A stretch of 64,000 nucleotides of DNA from Clostridium sartagoforme (lineage in GTDB: Bacteria; Bacillota; Clostridia; Clostridiales; Clostridiaceae), in NCBI RefSeq assembly GCF_004794105.1, contig NZ_SRYR01000001.1:558001-622000 (forward strand). Direction: 5' to 3'. Made by a program: the position numbers and the translations under genes. Position 1 is the first letter of the stretch. Every line of letters starts with the position of its first letter. The notes under the pieces were generated by a model. That model saw only the letters and a list, made by a program, of their open reading frames with translations. It was not told where the DNA came from and made no database searches. Positions 18,251 through 27,175 of this stretch are shown one piece after another.

Positions 18251-18808
18251 ATGGATAGAATTATTGATTTTAATGAATTAAAAAATAGAGTAAATGACAA
18301 AGATATAGATAAGTTTGAAGCGTATATGTATAACTTATATTACGACATGACTTCTGGGAAATTGAATATGGCAGATTTCACAAAAAAGGTAAATGAGTAT
18401 ATGGAAGAAAACAATATATCTCAAGATAAGTTTTTAAAAATGCAAACTAAGCTTATGGAAAGATATGGTTTTGACGCTTCGGCTATTGAAGAACAAATTA
18501 AGTCATTAGGTTTAAATAATGTAATTCCTGGTGCTGGAGATATTGAAAAAATAAGAAAGAATATGAGCTTTCAAGAAAAGTATAAAGATAGAATTAAGGT
18601 TTCAACTACAAATACTTATTTTATTAAGAATGAAAAAAATAATTTAAATATTTTAACAGATGAAAACAAAGTTATCTTAACTAGTGCAGGAAAAATAGAT
18701 TTAACTGATGTTGAATTAAATGATTTCTTATGTTCATATAAAAAGCTTTTAGAAGATAACTCATTAAAAATTGTATTATGTGAAGATACTAAGGAATATG
18801 ATTACTAA
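18251..18808 (+). CDS. Clostridial protein of unknown function (DUF3867-like)
   Basis: A 185-residue soluble, charged protein without signal peptide or membrane segment. The N-terminal half is helical, containing KFEAYMYNLYYDMTSGKLNM and FLKMQTKLMERYGFD. It resembles the clostridial DUF3867 family from memory; no function is known. It sits alone between the binding lipoprotein and the ABC-F gene. Only a weak GGAG precedes the ATG, but no better start is available. Confidence 0.6.
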   Translation: MDRIIDFNELKNRVNDKDIDKFEAYMYNLYYDMTSGKLNMADFTKKVNEYMEENNISQDKFLKMQTKLMERYGFDASAIEEQIKSLGLNNVIPGAGDIEKIRKNMSFQEKYKDRIKVSTTNTYFIKNEKNNLNILTDENKVILTSAGKIDLTDVELNDFLCSYKKLLEDNSLKIVLCEDTKEYDY

Positions 18809-18953
18809 AATAGTTTAAAAAAGCTATTTATTTTCTAAGATTATCGTTTATAATAATTAAGGTATGATATTAATCATGCCTTATTTTTATGTAATAAAAG
18901 TTTTAACTAAGGAAATTATTATTTTAAATAGATAGTTACAGGAGGAGAAAAAG

Positions 18954-20510
18954 TTGAGCGTATTAACAGTTAAAGATATGAGCCATGGCTTTGGAGATAG
19001 AGCCATATTTGAAGATGTATCCTTTAGATTATTAAAGGGAGAACATGTTGGTTTAATTGGAGCTAATGGTGAAGGAAAATCAACATTTATGAATATAGTA
19101 ACTAATAAGCTTATGCCAGATGAAGGTAAGGTTTTATGGTCTAACAATGTTAGAGTTGGCTACATGGATCAACATGCTGCTTTAGAAAAAGGACAAAGTA
19201 TAAGAGATGCATTAAGAGATGCCTTTAAATATTTATTTGATTTAGAAGCTGAAATGAATTCTTTATATGAAAAAATGGGAGATTGTACTCCAGAAGAATT
19301 AGAAAAGATGCTTGAAAGAACTGCTGTAATTCAAGATCTTTTAGATCATAACGGTTTTTATATAATAGATGCAAAGGTTGAAGAAGTAGCTAAGGGTCTA
19401 GGTCTTTTAGACTTAGGACTAGATAGAGATGTAGATGATTTATCAGGTGGACAAAGAACTAAAATACTTTTAGGTAAGTTATTACTTCAAAATCCAGATA
19501 TATTACTTTTAGATGAGCCTACTAACTATTTAGATGAAGAGCATATAGTATGGCTTAAGAGATATCTTCAAAACTACGAAAATGCATTTATATTAATATC
19601 TCACGATATACCATTTTTAAATTCAGTAGTTAATTTAATATATCATGTTGAAGAAAGAAAACTAACTAGATATGTTGGTGATTACTATGAATTTAAGAGA
19701 TTATATGAAGAAAATAAAAAGAGATTAGAAGCAGCTTATGAAAAGCAACAGAAGGAAATAGCTAGATTAGAAGACTTCGTTGCAAGAAATAAGGCTAATG
19801 TAGCAACAGCAAATATGGCAAAGTCTAGACAAAAGAAGTTAGACAAGATGGAGATTATTGAGCTTTCTAAGGAAAAACCAAAACCAGAGTTTAACTTTAA
19901 ACCAGCAAGAACTTCAGGAAAGACTATATTTGAAACTAAGGATTTAGTAATAGGATATGATTCACCACTTACAAAGCCCCTAAATCTTTATATGGAAAGA
20001 GGACAAAAAATAGCCTTAGTTGGAGCTAATGGACTTGGAAAAACTACATTATTAAAAAGCTTACTTGGAAAAATACAACCTTTAAGTGGAGAAGTATATT
20101 TAGGAGACTACCAACATATAGGTTACTTTGAACAAGAAGATAGAGATAAAAATACAAATACTTGTATTGAAGAAGTGTGGCAAGAGTTCCCAAGTAAAAC
20201 TCAATATGAGATAAGAGCTGCTCTAGCTAAGTGCGGATTAACTACTAAGCAACTAGAATCAAAAATAATGGTTTTATCAGGTGGAGAAGCTGCAAAGGTT
20301 AGATTATGTAAGATATTAAATACAGAAACTAATATATTAATCCTAGACGAACCTACAAATCACTTAGATGTAGATGCTAAGGATGAATTAAAGAGAGCCT
20401 TAAAAGAATACAAGGGTTCTATATTACTAGTATCCCACGAACCAGAATTCTATAGAGATGTTGTAACAGAAATATGGAACTGTGAGGATTGGACAACTAA
20501 AATAGTATAA
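18954..20510 (+). CDS. ABC-F family ATPase (YkpA/YbiT type)
   Basis: Soluble ABC-F protein of 518 residues with two nucleotide-binding domains. Walker A motifs are GANGEGKST and GANGLGKTT; the signatures are LSGGQRTKILLGKLLL and LSGGEAAKVRLCKIL; the Walker B motifs ILLLDEPTNYLD and LILDEPTNHLD keep their glutamates. The linker EKQQKEIARLEDFVARNKA is the P-site tRNA interaction motif region. The family acts on the ribosome during stalled or difficult translation and lacks membrane domains. It starts at TTG 18954 behind a perfect AGGAGG. Nineteen bases from its 3' end are repeated at 21799-21817. Confidence 0.92.
   Translation: MSVLTVKDMSHGFGDRAIFEDVSFRLLKGEHVGLIGANGEGKSTFMNIVTNKLMPDEGKVLWSNNVRVGYMDQHAALEKGQSIRDALRDAFKYLFDLEAEMNSLYEKMGDCTPEELEKMLERTAVIQDLLDHNGFYIIDAKVEEVAKGLGLLDLGLDRDVDDLSGGQRTKILLGKLLLQNPDILLLDEPTNYLDEEHIVWLKRYLQNYENAFILISHDIPFLNSVVNLIYHVEERKLTRYVGDYYEFKRLYEENKKRLEAAYEKQQKEIARLEDFVARNKANVATANMAKSRQKKLDKMEIIELSKEKPKPEFNFKPARTSGKTIFETKDLVIGYDSPLTKPLNLYMERGQKIALVGANGLGKTTLLKSLLGKIQPLSGEVYLGDYQHIGYFEQEDRDKNTNTCIEEVWQEFPSKTQYEIRAALAKCGLTTKQLESKIMVLSGGEAAKVRLCKILNTETNILILDEPTNHLDVDAKDELKRALKEYKGSILLVSHEPEFYRDVVTEIWNCEDWTTKIV
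20485..20503 (+). repeat. 19-bp direct repeat, left copy (3' end of ABC-F gene)
   Basis: AGGATTGGACAACTAAAAT within the last codons of the ABC-F gene recurs exactly at 21799-21817. A weaker match extends upstream (TATGGAA). The two copies bracket the double-HNH gene and tRNA-Met. Confidence 0.85.
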
Positions 20511-20639
20511 TAGCTTGTTTTAGACTATTGGATTTAGGATTATAAAGATGAAGCAGACTTCAAACAAATGAGATTAATAGACTTAGTTACTTGGTTAAGA
20601 ATGTTTTTTAAATAAAGCTAATATTAAATGATAAATAAG

Positions 20640-20670
20640 AAAAGCTTAGTGTTTCATCACTAGGCTTTCT
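20640..20670. terminator. Terminator between ABC-F gene and HNH gene
   Basis: AAAGCTTAGTG pairs with CACTAGGCTTT between convergent genes. The T-rich flanks are modest on both strands. Confidence 0.65.
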
Positions 20671-20679
20671 TTAGTATAT

Positions 20680-21315
20680 TTATACAATTACTTTGTTTTC
20701 GAGGTTGCTACGTCTACAATCCAGAGGATTTAAGTTTATATGATGTACAGTTTCAGATTCAGTAGGATTCATTATAAGTTTATCTAAATGAATTCTACCC
20801 TGTGGAGTATTTGCAATAACCATGATATCTCCATTCTTTTTATATTGAACCCAGCTAAATTCGTCAGTTATAACAGTATTTAAATCTTCAGAAGAAATTA
20901 ATGCCTTAGCATGTGGAGTGCCGTATTTATTAGTTAGGATGATAGCAATGGTGTTATCATCAACTTTTTCATATTGATTTTTCTGAGCCCTTGGTACTAT
21001 TTCTAAATTAGATTTTCTGTTATCTAGCATATTTCCATTAATATGTTTAATAGGAGCTTTTGGATTAGTATTTAAAATAACTGTTTGAAGACTTTGTTTT
21101 AATGGTTTAGTTCCTTTTGATTTGCTTATATTTTGAATTGTATAAGCATTCAAGTCTTTATTCCATTCAGCAAACCAAGTTCCCATAGATTTTATTCTTT
21201 CAACATCATCAGCATCTATTATGAAAACTAATTCACTTCCATCTTTCTTTAAAACAGTGGCATAAGCAATGTTTTCTTTAACATCAAATTTATTTTGAAA
21301 AGTTTTATAATTCAT
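20680..21315 (-). CDS. Protein with two HNH-like half-domains
   Basis: A 211-residue protein with an internal duplication. APIKHINGNMLDNRKSNLEI lies near the middle and VHHINLNPLDCRRSNLEN at the C-terminus. Both match the H-N-(x)-D-x-R-x-x-N pattern of HNH_3 type nicking or homing endonucleases. Catalytic histidine and asparagine are present in both halves. No methylase, terminase or transposase is near. The start at 21315 has AGAAGGT upstream. The gene sits inside a segment bounded by 19-bp direct repeats, which fits an inserted selfish element. Nuclease activity is inferred. Confidence 0.65.
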   Translation of the reverse strand: MNYKTFQNKFDVKENIAYATVLKKDGSELVFIIDADDVERIKSMGTWFAEWNKDLNAYTIQNISKSKGTKPLKQSLQTVILNTNPKAPIKHINGNMLDNRKSNLEIVPRAQKNQYEKVDDNTIAIILTNKYGTPHAKALISSEDLNTVITDEFSWVQYKKNGDIMVIANTPQGRIHLDKLIMNPTESETVHHINLNPLDCRRSNLENKVIV

Positions 21316-21460
21316 TAATATGTACCTTCTTTCATAATGATCTAAATGAAAGGATAACATAGGATAAGTAAATTAGCTCTATTATCTTTCATTTAATTAA
21401 CATAATTTAAATAAAATTTTGAGATAGAGTTAGCAAATAATTCGGAAGCTTTTAAACAAT

Positions 21461-21489
21461 AAAAAAACCTTACAGTAAGAGTAAGGTTT
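21461..21489 (-). terminator. Terminator of tRNA-Met
   Basis: On the minus strand AAACCTTAC and GTAAGGTTTTTTT form a stem immediately after the tRNA CCA end, followed by a T run. Confidence 0.85.
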
Positions 21490-21565
21490 TGGTTGCGGGA
21501 GCAGGACTTGAACCTACGACCTTTGGGTTATGAGCCCAACGAGCTGCCAACTGCTCCATCCCGCG
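21490..21565 (-). tRNA. Initiator tRNA-fMet (anticodon CAT)
   Basis: A 76-base cloverleaf on the minus strand with CCA encoded. The anticodon is CAT in the loop of GGGCTCATAACCC; the three G-C pairs at the base of the anticodon stem and the unpaired C1-A72 at the acceptor end are the initiator hallmarks. The acceptor stem is otherwise CGCGGGA with TCCCGCA. The T arm GGTTCAAGTCC is normal. Confidence 0.96.
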
Positions 21566-21798
21566 ATATTATGTTTACATATTGGCTTAGCCAACTTGTA
21601 TTATTAGTATATGTCTAATAAAGAGTGATGTCAAAGCGAGATATCATCATATTGTGCAATATTATGATAAGAGATGGCTTAGCATGTCATATGATATGAA
21701 ATGCTACGAAATAAGAAAAAGTTAAATTAAGATTCAAATTAGTATATATATAATTTTGTAAGTCAAAAACTTTAAGATAAGTTATGGAATTTGCAGTT

Positions 21799-21817
21799 AG
21801 GATTGGACAACTAAAAT
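21799..21817 (+). repeat. 19-bp direct repeat, right copy
   Basis: Exact copy of 20485-20503, preceded by a diverged TATGGAATTTGCAG that resembles the upstream coding bases of the ABC-F gene. It is non-coding here and looks like a fragment of that gene's 3' end. The surrounding 21566-21856 has small AT-rich palindromes (near 21647-21672 and 21682-21706) and no gene. Confidence 0.8.
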
Positions 21818-21836
21818 CGGATAGAAGTTTTATAAC

Positions 21837-21868
21837 AAAAAGAGTTAGCGTAAAATCTAACTCTTTTT
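21837..21868 (-). terminator. Terminator of the two-TM protein gene
   Basis: AAAAAGAGTTAG and CTAACTCTTTTT form a 12-bp stem. A near copy lies after nhaA at 22536-22567. Confidence 0.85.
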
Positions 21869-22387
21869 ACTTTTATATTCTTTAAAAAGGATAGGGATAA
21901 ATAGTATTAATAAAACTAAAGTTACAATAGGAAGAAGTAAAATAAGAAAAGTAAGTGTTGAGGATTTTCCTATAAATGTATCGTCTCTAAATATTGGTTC
22001 AAGACGTGCATCAGAATACTTCACATTAAACAGTGGAATTTCACCTTCAGTAGGGTCATTATAGGTTCCAATAACATGTCCATATACATAGAAGTCTCCT
22101 AGTGAAACAGGATCATTTACAGCAAAGTTAGGGGTGTTACCTGTAAGTTTTATATATTTTGGATTAGCATCCGGGTAAGAATCTTTTATGGCGTTCCAAA
22201 GTTTATCTTTATCATACTTTAAATAATATAGAGGGCCTGTTGTCACCTGTAGATGAACTTTAATTTTTATATCATCTAGGGATAACTTTTGTTTAGGAGT
22301 AATTCTAGTAGGAATATAGAAATATAGTGTTGTTGCTATAGAGAGTAATAAAACTATAATAATAATAACCTTTTTTGGTTGCTTCAT
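21857..22387 (-). CDS. Membrane protein of unknown function with two transmembrane segments
   Basis: A 176-residue protein with an N-terminal hydrophobic anchor (IIIIVLLLSIATTLYFYIP) and a C-terminal hydrophobic segment around residues 142-168. About 110 extracytoplasmic residues lie between them, followed by a lysine-rich tail. The extracellular part contains VHLQVTTGPLYYLKYDKD and no motif I recognise. The start has AGGAGG upstream. It is monocistronic, with its own terminator, and sits downstream of nhaA in the same direction. Confidence 0.75.
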   Translation of the reverse strand: MKQPKKVIIIIVLLLSIATTLYFYIPTRITPKQKLSLDDIKIKVHLQVTTGPLYYLKYDKDKLWNAIKDSYPDANPKYIKLTGNTPNFAVNDPVSLGDFYVYGHVIGTYNDPTEGEIPLFNVKYSDARLEPIFRDDTFIGKSSTLTFLILLLPIVTLVLLILFIPILFKEYKSKKS

Positions 22388-22535
22388 AAAAATAAATCCT
22401 CCTGGAATAATAAAGATATTATATATGAAGTTGAAATAAATGGCAATTTAATCAGGTAGAACTTTTGAGAATATGAAGTGATATTATTAAGAAGATTGAT
22501 GTGCGGATTAGATAAAAAATAGTACAATTAATCCT

Positions 22536-22567
22536 AAAAAGAGTTAGTGTAATGCTAACTCTTTTTT
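22536..22567 (-). terminator. Terminator of nhaA
   Basis: AAAAAGAGTTAG pairs with CTAACTCTTTTTT. It is nearly identical to the hairpin at 21837-21868. Confidence 0.85.
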
Positions 22568-22587
22568 AGATAATCTATCTAATTTAT

Positions 22588-23799
22588 TTAAGAAACTTTT
22601 ACTAATTTCTTTGCCTTGGTTAGGATGCTAAAAAAGCTAAGATCGTAGTTAATGGCTATTGCAGCTATTAAACATGTAATCATTGCAGAGAGTAAAATTG
22701 AGATTTTCGCTAAGTTCAACATTTGTAAATTCGATGCAAAGGCAATTTCAGAGACAAATATGGACATAGTGAAGCCAATACCAGCAAGCATTCCTACAGA
22801 ATATAGGTTACCCCAAGAAATATCCTTTGGCTTTTCAATTAAGTTTAATTTTGTACCTATTGATGTGGATAACATAATCCCTAATGGTTTTCCAATAACT
22901 AAGCCAAGTATTATTCCTAGGGCTACAGCAAGGGAGCCTTTTGGAAATTCATTTACACTAAAGGTTATTGCTGTATTGGATAATGCAAATAAAGGTAATA
23001 TTATTAAATTTGCATATGGTGAAAGTGCATACTCAGTTATTTCTAAGGCGCTTTTTTTCCTTGATATAGTGGAGCTATTAATTGGCAAAGCAATTGCTAA
23101 TAATACACCACTAATTGTTGGATTTATTCCACTAATATATATGAAAAACCACAAAAATAATCCTAAAATAAAATATGGAACTAGATTATGAGTTTTATCA
23201 ACCCTCTTTAATGTTAGTAATAGCACAAATATACCTGTAGCAATTAATAATGGTAAAAATGATATTCCATTAGAATAAAAAAGCCCTATTATAAGGATTG
23301 CAATTAAATCATCAACAATTGCTACAGTAAGTAAGAAGATTTTTGATGAATCATTTAATTTGCTCTTAAATATCATAAAAGCACCAAGTGCAAATGCAAT
23401 ATCAGTAGAAATAGGTATTCCTAAACCACTTAAAAATTCACTATTTCTATTTAATAAGAAATAGATTGTTGCAGGAACTACAATTCCTCCAAGAGCAGCT
23501 ACAATAGGAAAGGCTGCTTTTTTTATTTGTGATAAGCTTCCACTAACAATTTCTTTTTTTATTTCACAACCAACAACTAAAAAAAATACAGCCATTAAGA
23601 AATCATTAATGAATGTATTTAGATTCATATTAAAAAATATATTAATATCATTAAATAAATAATTGTATAAATCTTTAAAGGGTGTGTTTGCTATAATTAA
23701 AGATAAGATTGTTGCCATTAACAACAATATACATGGTAGTATTTCTGATTTTATTATAGTATGCAATTTTGAAGATACCTTAGTATCCATAAAGTTCAT
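22588..23799 (-). CDS. nhaA: Na+/H+ antiporter NhaA
   Basis: Integral membrane sodium/proton antiporter of 403 residues with about 12 hydrophobic segments. Family motifs are visible: PISTDIAFALGAF and the ion-binding aspartate pair in VAIVDDLIAILIIGLFY. The C-terminal GFTMSIFVSEIAF is also typical. The start at 23799 follows AGAGGT; the longer frame from 23853 lacks a ribosome site. It exports sodium at alkaline pH using the proton gradient. Its terminator lies just downstream. Confidence 0.93.
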   Translation of the reverse strand: MNFMDTKVSSKLHTIIKSEILPCILLLMATILSLIIANTPFKDLYNYLFNDINIFFNMNLNTFINDFLMAVFFLVVGCEIKKEIVSGSLSQIKKAAFPIVAALGGIVVPATIYFLLNRNSEFLSGLGIPISTDIAFALGAFMIFKSKLNDSSKIFLLTVAIVDDLIAILIIGLFYSNGISFLPLLIATGIFVLLLTLKRVDKTHNLVPYFILGLFLWFFIYISGINPTISGVLLAIALPINSSTISRKKSALEITEYALSPYANLIILPLFALSNTAITFSVNEFPKGSLAVALGIILGLVIGKPLGIMLSTSIGTKLNLIEKPKDISWGNLYSVGMLAGIGFTMSIFVSEIAFASNLQMLNLAKISILLSAMITCLIAAIAINYDLSFFSILTKAKKLVKVS

Positions 23800-23982
23800 T
23801 ATAAATACCTCTTTTCGATGGCCAAGTATGTTTTTACGCGTAATATCTACCATAGCATATGTTTGAAATTAATACAAGGATAATATAATAAATTAGGGGT
23901 TATTAGCCAATTGCTTATTATATTTGATATAATTAGCTGTGTTATTATGGAAAATTATATTGAAATTTTATTAGGAGGGCTT

Positions 23983-24363
23983 ATGAAAATAAATTATAAA
24001 TACTTAATATCATTTATTATTTTGTTTATGATTGAAGTTATAATTGCACTTTTTATAGATGATAAAATTATTAGACCTTATATTGGAGATATATTAGTAA
24101 TTATCTTAATGTACACTTTTATAAGAAGTTTTATTAAAAAGCCAATTAAGTTTCTATCTATATATTTATTTGTTTTTGCTACATTTGTTGAAATAATTCA
24201 ATATTTTAAGATTCTAGAATTAATAGGGTTACAAAATAATAAAATACTTTCAATTATTCTTGGAAGTACATTTGATATAAAAGATGTTCTATGTTATTTA
24301 ATTGGAAGTATAATATTATTAGTATTTGATAACAGGAACACTTTAAAGGAGAAGTTATTATGA
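23983..24363 (+). CDS. DUF2809 membrane protein
   Basis: A 126-residue membrane protein with four hydrophobic segments. The family pattern is visible: RPYIGDILVIILMYTFIR, FATFVEIIQYF and LGSTFDIKDVLCYLIG. DUF2809 proteins are small VanZ-like membrane proteins of unknown function. The ATG at 23983 follows AGGAGGG, and the upstream in-frame ATGs lack such a site. The last four bases overlap the next gene's start (ATGA), so the pair is translationally coupled. Confidence 0.85.
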   Translation: MKINYKYLISFIILFMIEVIIALFIDDKIIRPYIGDILVIILMYTFIRSFIKKPIKFLSIYLFVFATFVEIIQYFKILELIGLQNNKILSIILGSTFDIKDVLCYLIGSIILLVFDNRNTLKEKLL

Positions 24364-24734
24364 AGTTAGAATCCATGAGTTGTATCTTTCCTTCAAATGA
24401 CATAGTTAAAACAGCTAACTATTACGAAAGTAAGATAGGTTTTAGGCAAGTGCAATATCTTGGAGTGAAAGAGCCACATATTTGCTTATATCGAGATGCT
24501 ACGGAGATAATCTTGACACAAAGTATATCTAAAGAAGTTAGGCCTAATCATAAGTTATATGGATATGGGTATGATGCATATTTTTATACGAAAAATCAAA
24601 AGGATTTAATGGAAGAGTTTGAGAGAAAAGGAGTGAAGATAATTCGTAGATTGGAAATAACAGATTATAAAAATAATGAATTTGTTATAGAAGATATCGA
24701 TGGGCGGTGGATAGCCTTTGGTATTAAAGAGTAA
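24360..24734 (+). CDS. VOC-superfamily (glyoxalase/bleomycin resistance-like) protein
   Basis: A 124-residue protein with the vicinal oxygen chelate fold pattern: a conserved N-terminal IVKTANYYESKIGFRQV and a C-terminal FVIEDIDGRWIAFG. Members bind metals, catalyse isomerisation or dioxygenation, or bind drugs. Substrate cannot be assigned. It overlaps the DUF2809 gene by four bases. A second, broken VOC gene lies at 27941. Confidence 0.8.
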   Translation: MKLESMSCIFPSNDIVKTANYYESKIGFRQVQYLGVKEPHICLYRDATEIILTQSISKEVRPNHKLYGYGYDAYFYTKNQKDLMEEFERKGVKIIRRLEITDYKNNEFVIEDIDGRWIAFGIKE

Positions 24735-24805
24735 TTATAAATCTATTGATAAATATTACCAATATAGTAAAATATAATTGATAATATTTTTCAATAGGAG
24801 GGGTT

Positions 24806-25795
24806 ATGTTTAAAGAGTTTTTTGATAAATATAAGGACTATTCTAGTGATTACAATGGTGGTTTATCAAGTCATATACCTATGGTGAGTTATTCACTATA
24901 TGAGTTAGGTGTATCTTTTGATGAAATTGCAGAATATCTAGATAAAACAATTAAGAGAATAAATATAGCTAAAGAAGATTTTACTGAAGTATATAATATT
25001 GATGATGAAAATTTTGAAAAATATTTAGGAGCTGAAAATTCCTTTGGTTCATATTATAAATATTTTTCTAAGAAATTAAATGAAGGTAATTATAAAGAAA
25101 TGCTTGAAGAGTTTTTACCTAAGTTAATTAAAGGAGTGGCTGGAAGAGCTTTTCATCCATTAATTAGATTATCATATGCAGTAAGAAGTGATAATGAAGA
25201 AGAGGTAGTAAAGTCCTTAAGTTATTTTGCTTCAAAATATTTGCCGCATAAATTTGATGATTTACCTTTAAACACAGAAAAACCACTACAGTCTCTTATA
25301 GAACTTGTAGAGTCAGTAAAGGGAGAAGAATACAATGGTGGTCTTATAGCTGATAGAATTGGGAAAGTATATAAATTAGAAGGATTTATGAAAAATGCTT
25401 TTACATTAAAGGGTAATAATGAAGAGTTATTATCTCAATTAGATAAAATAATAAATAAATTGTTTGTAGAAACTAAAGATTTTACAATGTTACATGCGGT
25501 TACTTCTAAGGAGTCTATTAAAGTCTTGTTACCTTTAGTTAAAGATAAAGAATATATATTACAGAATTATTGGTTAGCAGTTTTAGCTGCATATATTACA
25601 ATAGATAGTCCTGAGGTTAAGGACTTAGATATTTATATTCCTAAGGATTTACCAGATTTTAAAGAAATCATAAGTGAAAGTATTGCTTCTGATAATGATC
25701 ATACAATTAAGCTTGCTAATAGTTGTAGAATAGAATTTGAAAGATCTGGAGATGAAGTGTATAAATATATGGCTTATTTAAGAGCATTCAACTAA
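24806..25795 (+). CDS. Questin oxidase-like (DUF4243) protein
   Basis: A 329-residue soluble protein with the motif set of the questin oxidase family: GGLSSHIPMVSYSLYELG near residue 19, GVAGRAFHPLIRLSYAV near residue 112, and LHAVTSKESIKVLLPLV near residue 230. Histidines in the first two blocks are conserved in the family. The founding fungal enzyme performs an NADPH-dependent Baeyer-Villiger type ring opening of an anthraquinone, but bacterial members have no assigned substrate. AGGAGGGG precedes the ATG. Oxygen-dependent chemistry would be odd in an anaerobe. Confidence 0.7.
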   Translation: MFKEFFDKYKDYSSDYNGGLSSHIPMVSYSLYELGVSFDEIAEYLDKTIKRINIAKEDFTEVYNIDDENFEKYLGAENSFGSYYKYFSKKLNEGNYKEMLEEFLPKLIKGVAGRAFHPLIRLSYAVRSDNEEEVVKSLSYFASKYLPHKFDDLPLNTEKPLQSLIELVESVKGEEYNGGLIADRIGKVYKLEGFMKNAFTLKGNNEELLSQLDKIINKLFVETKDFTMLHAVTSKESIKVLLPLVKDKEYILQNYWLAVLAAYITIDSPEVKDLDIYIPKDLPDFKEIISESIASDNDHTIKLANSCRIEFERSGDEVYKYMAYLRAFN

Positions 25796-26153
25796 AATTA
25801 TAGTATTCCAAATATGTTGGAAGGATATTTTTAATATTCAAAGGATAGAAAATATTTGAGTACTAGTGATATTAATTATAAATTTAATTATTTAAAAGTG
25901 AAGAAAGAAAAAGTGATAAAAAAGTAATAAAAAAGCAATATTATATCAACTAATAGTGCAAGAACTTTAAATATTGAAGATAAATATGGTATAGAAATAG
26001 GAAAGAAGAAAAGGAAATAACATTTAAGAAGTAAAATAGAAGGGTTAGCAAAGGCTAACCCTTTTTTATACATTAAATATATTAAATTAATGTACTAAAA
26101 AATCATCTTTTAGGAAGAATATAATTAAGTATTGTTTTGAAAGGATGATTTAT
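25796..26153 (+). other. Intergenic region with low-complexity A-rich sequence
   Basis: No supported gene. A purine-rich stretch at 25895-26035 is followed by a strong terminator at 26040-26067, then the leader of the DksA-like gene. Confidence 0.6.
26040..26067 (+). terminator. Terminator
   Basis: AAGGGTTAG and CTAACCCTTTTTT form a stem and T run. It lies about 245 bases after the questin-oxidase-like gene. Confidence 0.85.
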
Positions 26154-26768
26154 ATGAATAAAGAAGAATTAACATATTATAAAAATAAACTTAATCAGGA
26201 AAAAAAGAAAGTTACTAATCTTATTGAGCAACTAGATAATAATGGAGTTACTAAATTTAATTCGGAGGTTGCAAGTGAATTATCCTTTTATGATAATCAT
26301 CCAGCTGATATAGCCAGTGAAACCTTTGAAGTAGAAAAAGGTATAGCACTTGAAGCTAATGAAGTAGCTTTATTAGATAAGATTGATGATGCATTAAAAG
26401 CCATAGATGAAGGAAGCTATGGCAAATGTCAGACTTGTGGAAAGCAAATAGATAAAGAAAGATTAGATTTTTTACCATATGCATTAAATTGCATTGACTG
26501 TCAGGATGTTGTTAGTTCAATAAAAACTTATAATTCTAATCAAAGAGTAGTGGAAGAAAGCGTAATTGGGAATCCATTTGGACATAAGTCAAGATATGGT
26601 GATAAAGATGAAATAGGCTTTGATGAAGAAGATAGTTATCAGTCTGTTGGAAGATTTAATGAAGTAAGAAACTCTCCAGAATACGAATATGATTATAATG
26701 ATGATACATATGTTGAAGAGATTGAAAAAATAAGTAATGAGCAATATAAAAATCAATTGCCAGATTAA
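26154..26768 (+). CDS. yteA: TraR/DksA-type zinc-finger protein (YteA-like)
   Basis: A 204-residue protein with an N-terminal helical hairpin and a four-cysteine zinc finger in CQTCGKQIDKERLDFLPYA and CIDC. The SFYDNHPADIASETFE stretch is characteristic of the Firmicute YteA group rather than true DksA. Family members bind RNA polymerase's secondary channel or are sporulation-associated; function here is inferred. The acidic tail contains many tyrosines. The ATG at 26154 is favoured because AAAGGA sits upstream of it. Confidence 0.8.
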   Translation: MNKEELTYYKNKLNQEKKKVTNLIEQLDNNGVTKFNSEVASELSFYDNHPADIASETFEVEKGIALEANEVALLDKIDDALKAIDEGSYGKCQTCGKQIDKERLDFLPYALNCIDCQDVVSSIKTYNSNQRVVEESVIGNPFGHKSRYGDKDEIGFDEEDSYQSVGRFNEVRNSPEYEYDYNDDTYVEEIEKISNEQYKNQLPD

Positions 26769-26865
26769 ACTAGTATTAAAGGAGAAATGCACTAACTATT
26801 TTAGGAAATATCAATATGCTAATAAGGTTTGTAAAAACTAAGTTATAGGGAAATTTAAGGTTTAT

Positions 26866-26893
26866 TGGGCTAGTTTTGAAATTAGCTCTTTTT
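26866..26893 (+). terminator. Terminator downstream of the DksA-like gene
   Basis: GGGCTAGTTT and AAATTAGCTC form a stem followed by a run of six T. Confidence 0.75.
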
Positions 26894-26955
26894 TATTGTT
26901 TAGATTCTAAATAAGGGTTAATATAAATATATAGCTTTAAATATATAGCTTTAAA

Positions 26956-27152
26956 TATATAAGTTGTAAGAAAAATTCTACATTTTATTAATTTACATTT
27001 AGTATTAAACATTAAAGTATAAAGTTATATTAACAACTTATATAAAAATTAAAAAATCTATGCTTTCAATTTAGATAATTAACTAAAGAATTATTTTAAA
27101 GTTATAATGATATAATTCTATAGATGCAGATTATTAATTGAAACATATATAT
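26956..27152 (+). repeat. Dispersed structured element, copy B
   Basis: Copy of the element described at 10205. TATATAAGTTG at 26956 pairs perfectly with the inner CAACTTATATA. TATGCTTTCAATT pairs with AATTGAAACATATATA at the 3' end. The inner stem of the second domain is AGAATTAT/ATAATTCT in this copy, differing in sequence from the other copies. It lies 23 bases before a start codon in the same orientation. Confidence 0.85.
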
Positions 27153-27175
27153 TAATTTGGGGGATTAATTTTAAT

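Larger units (their letters stand above)
26769..27175 (+). other. Intergenic region holding a terminator, a short tandem repeat and structured element copy B
   Basis: No gene is seen. From left to right there is a terminator (26866-26893) and a 14-15 base tandem repeat unit ATATATAGCTTTAA at about 26936-26960. The dispersed structured element (26956-27152) follows. The GNAT start is 23 bases after the element. Confidence 0.75.

Noticed and set aside
22652..23191. 179-codon plus-strand ORF
   Set aside because: It is antisense to nhaA, whose protein has clear family motifs; no ribosome site and no family resemblance.
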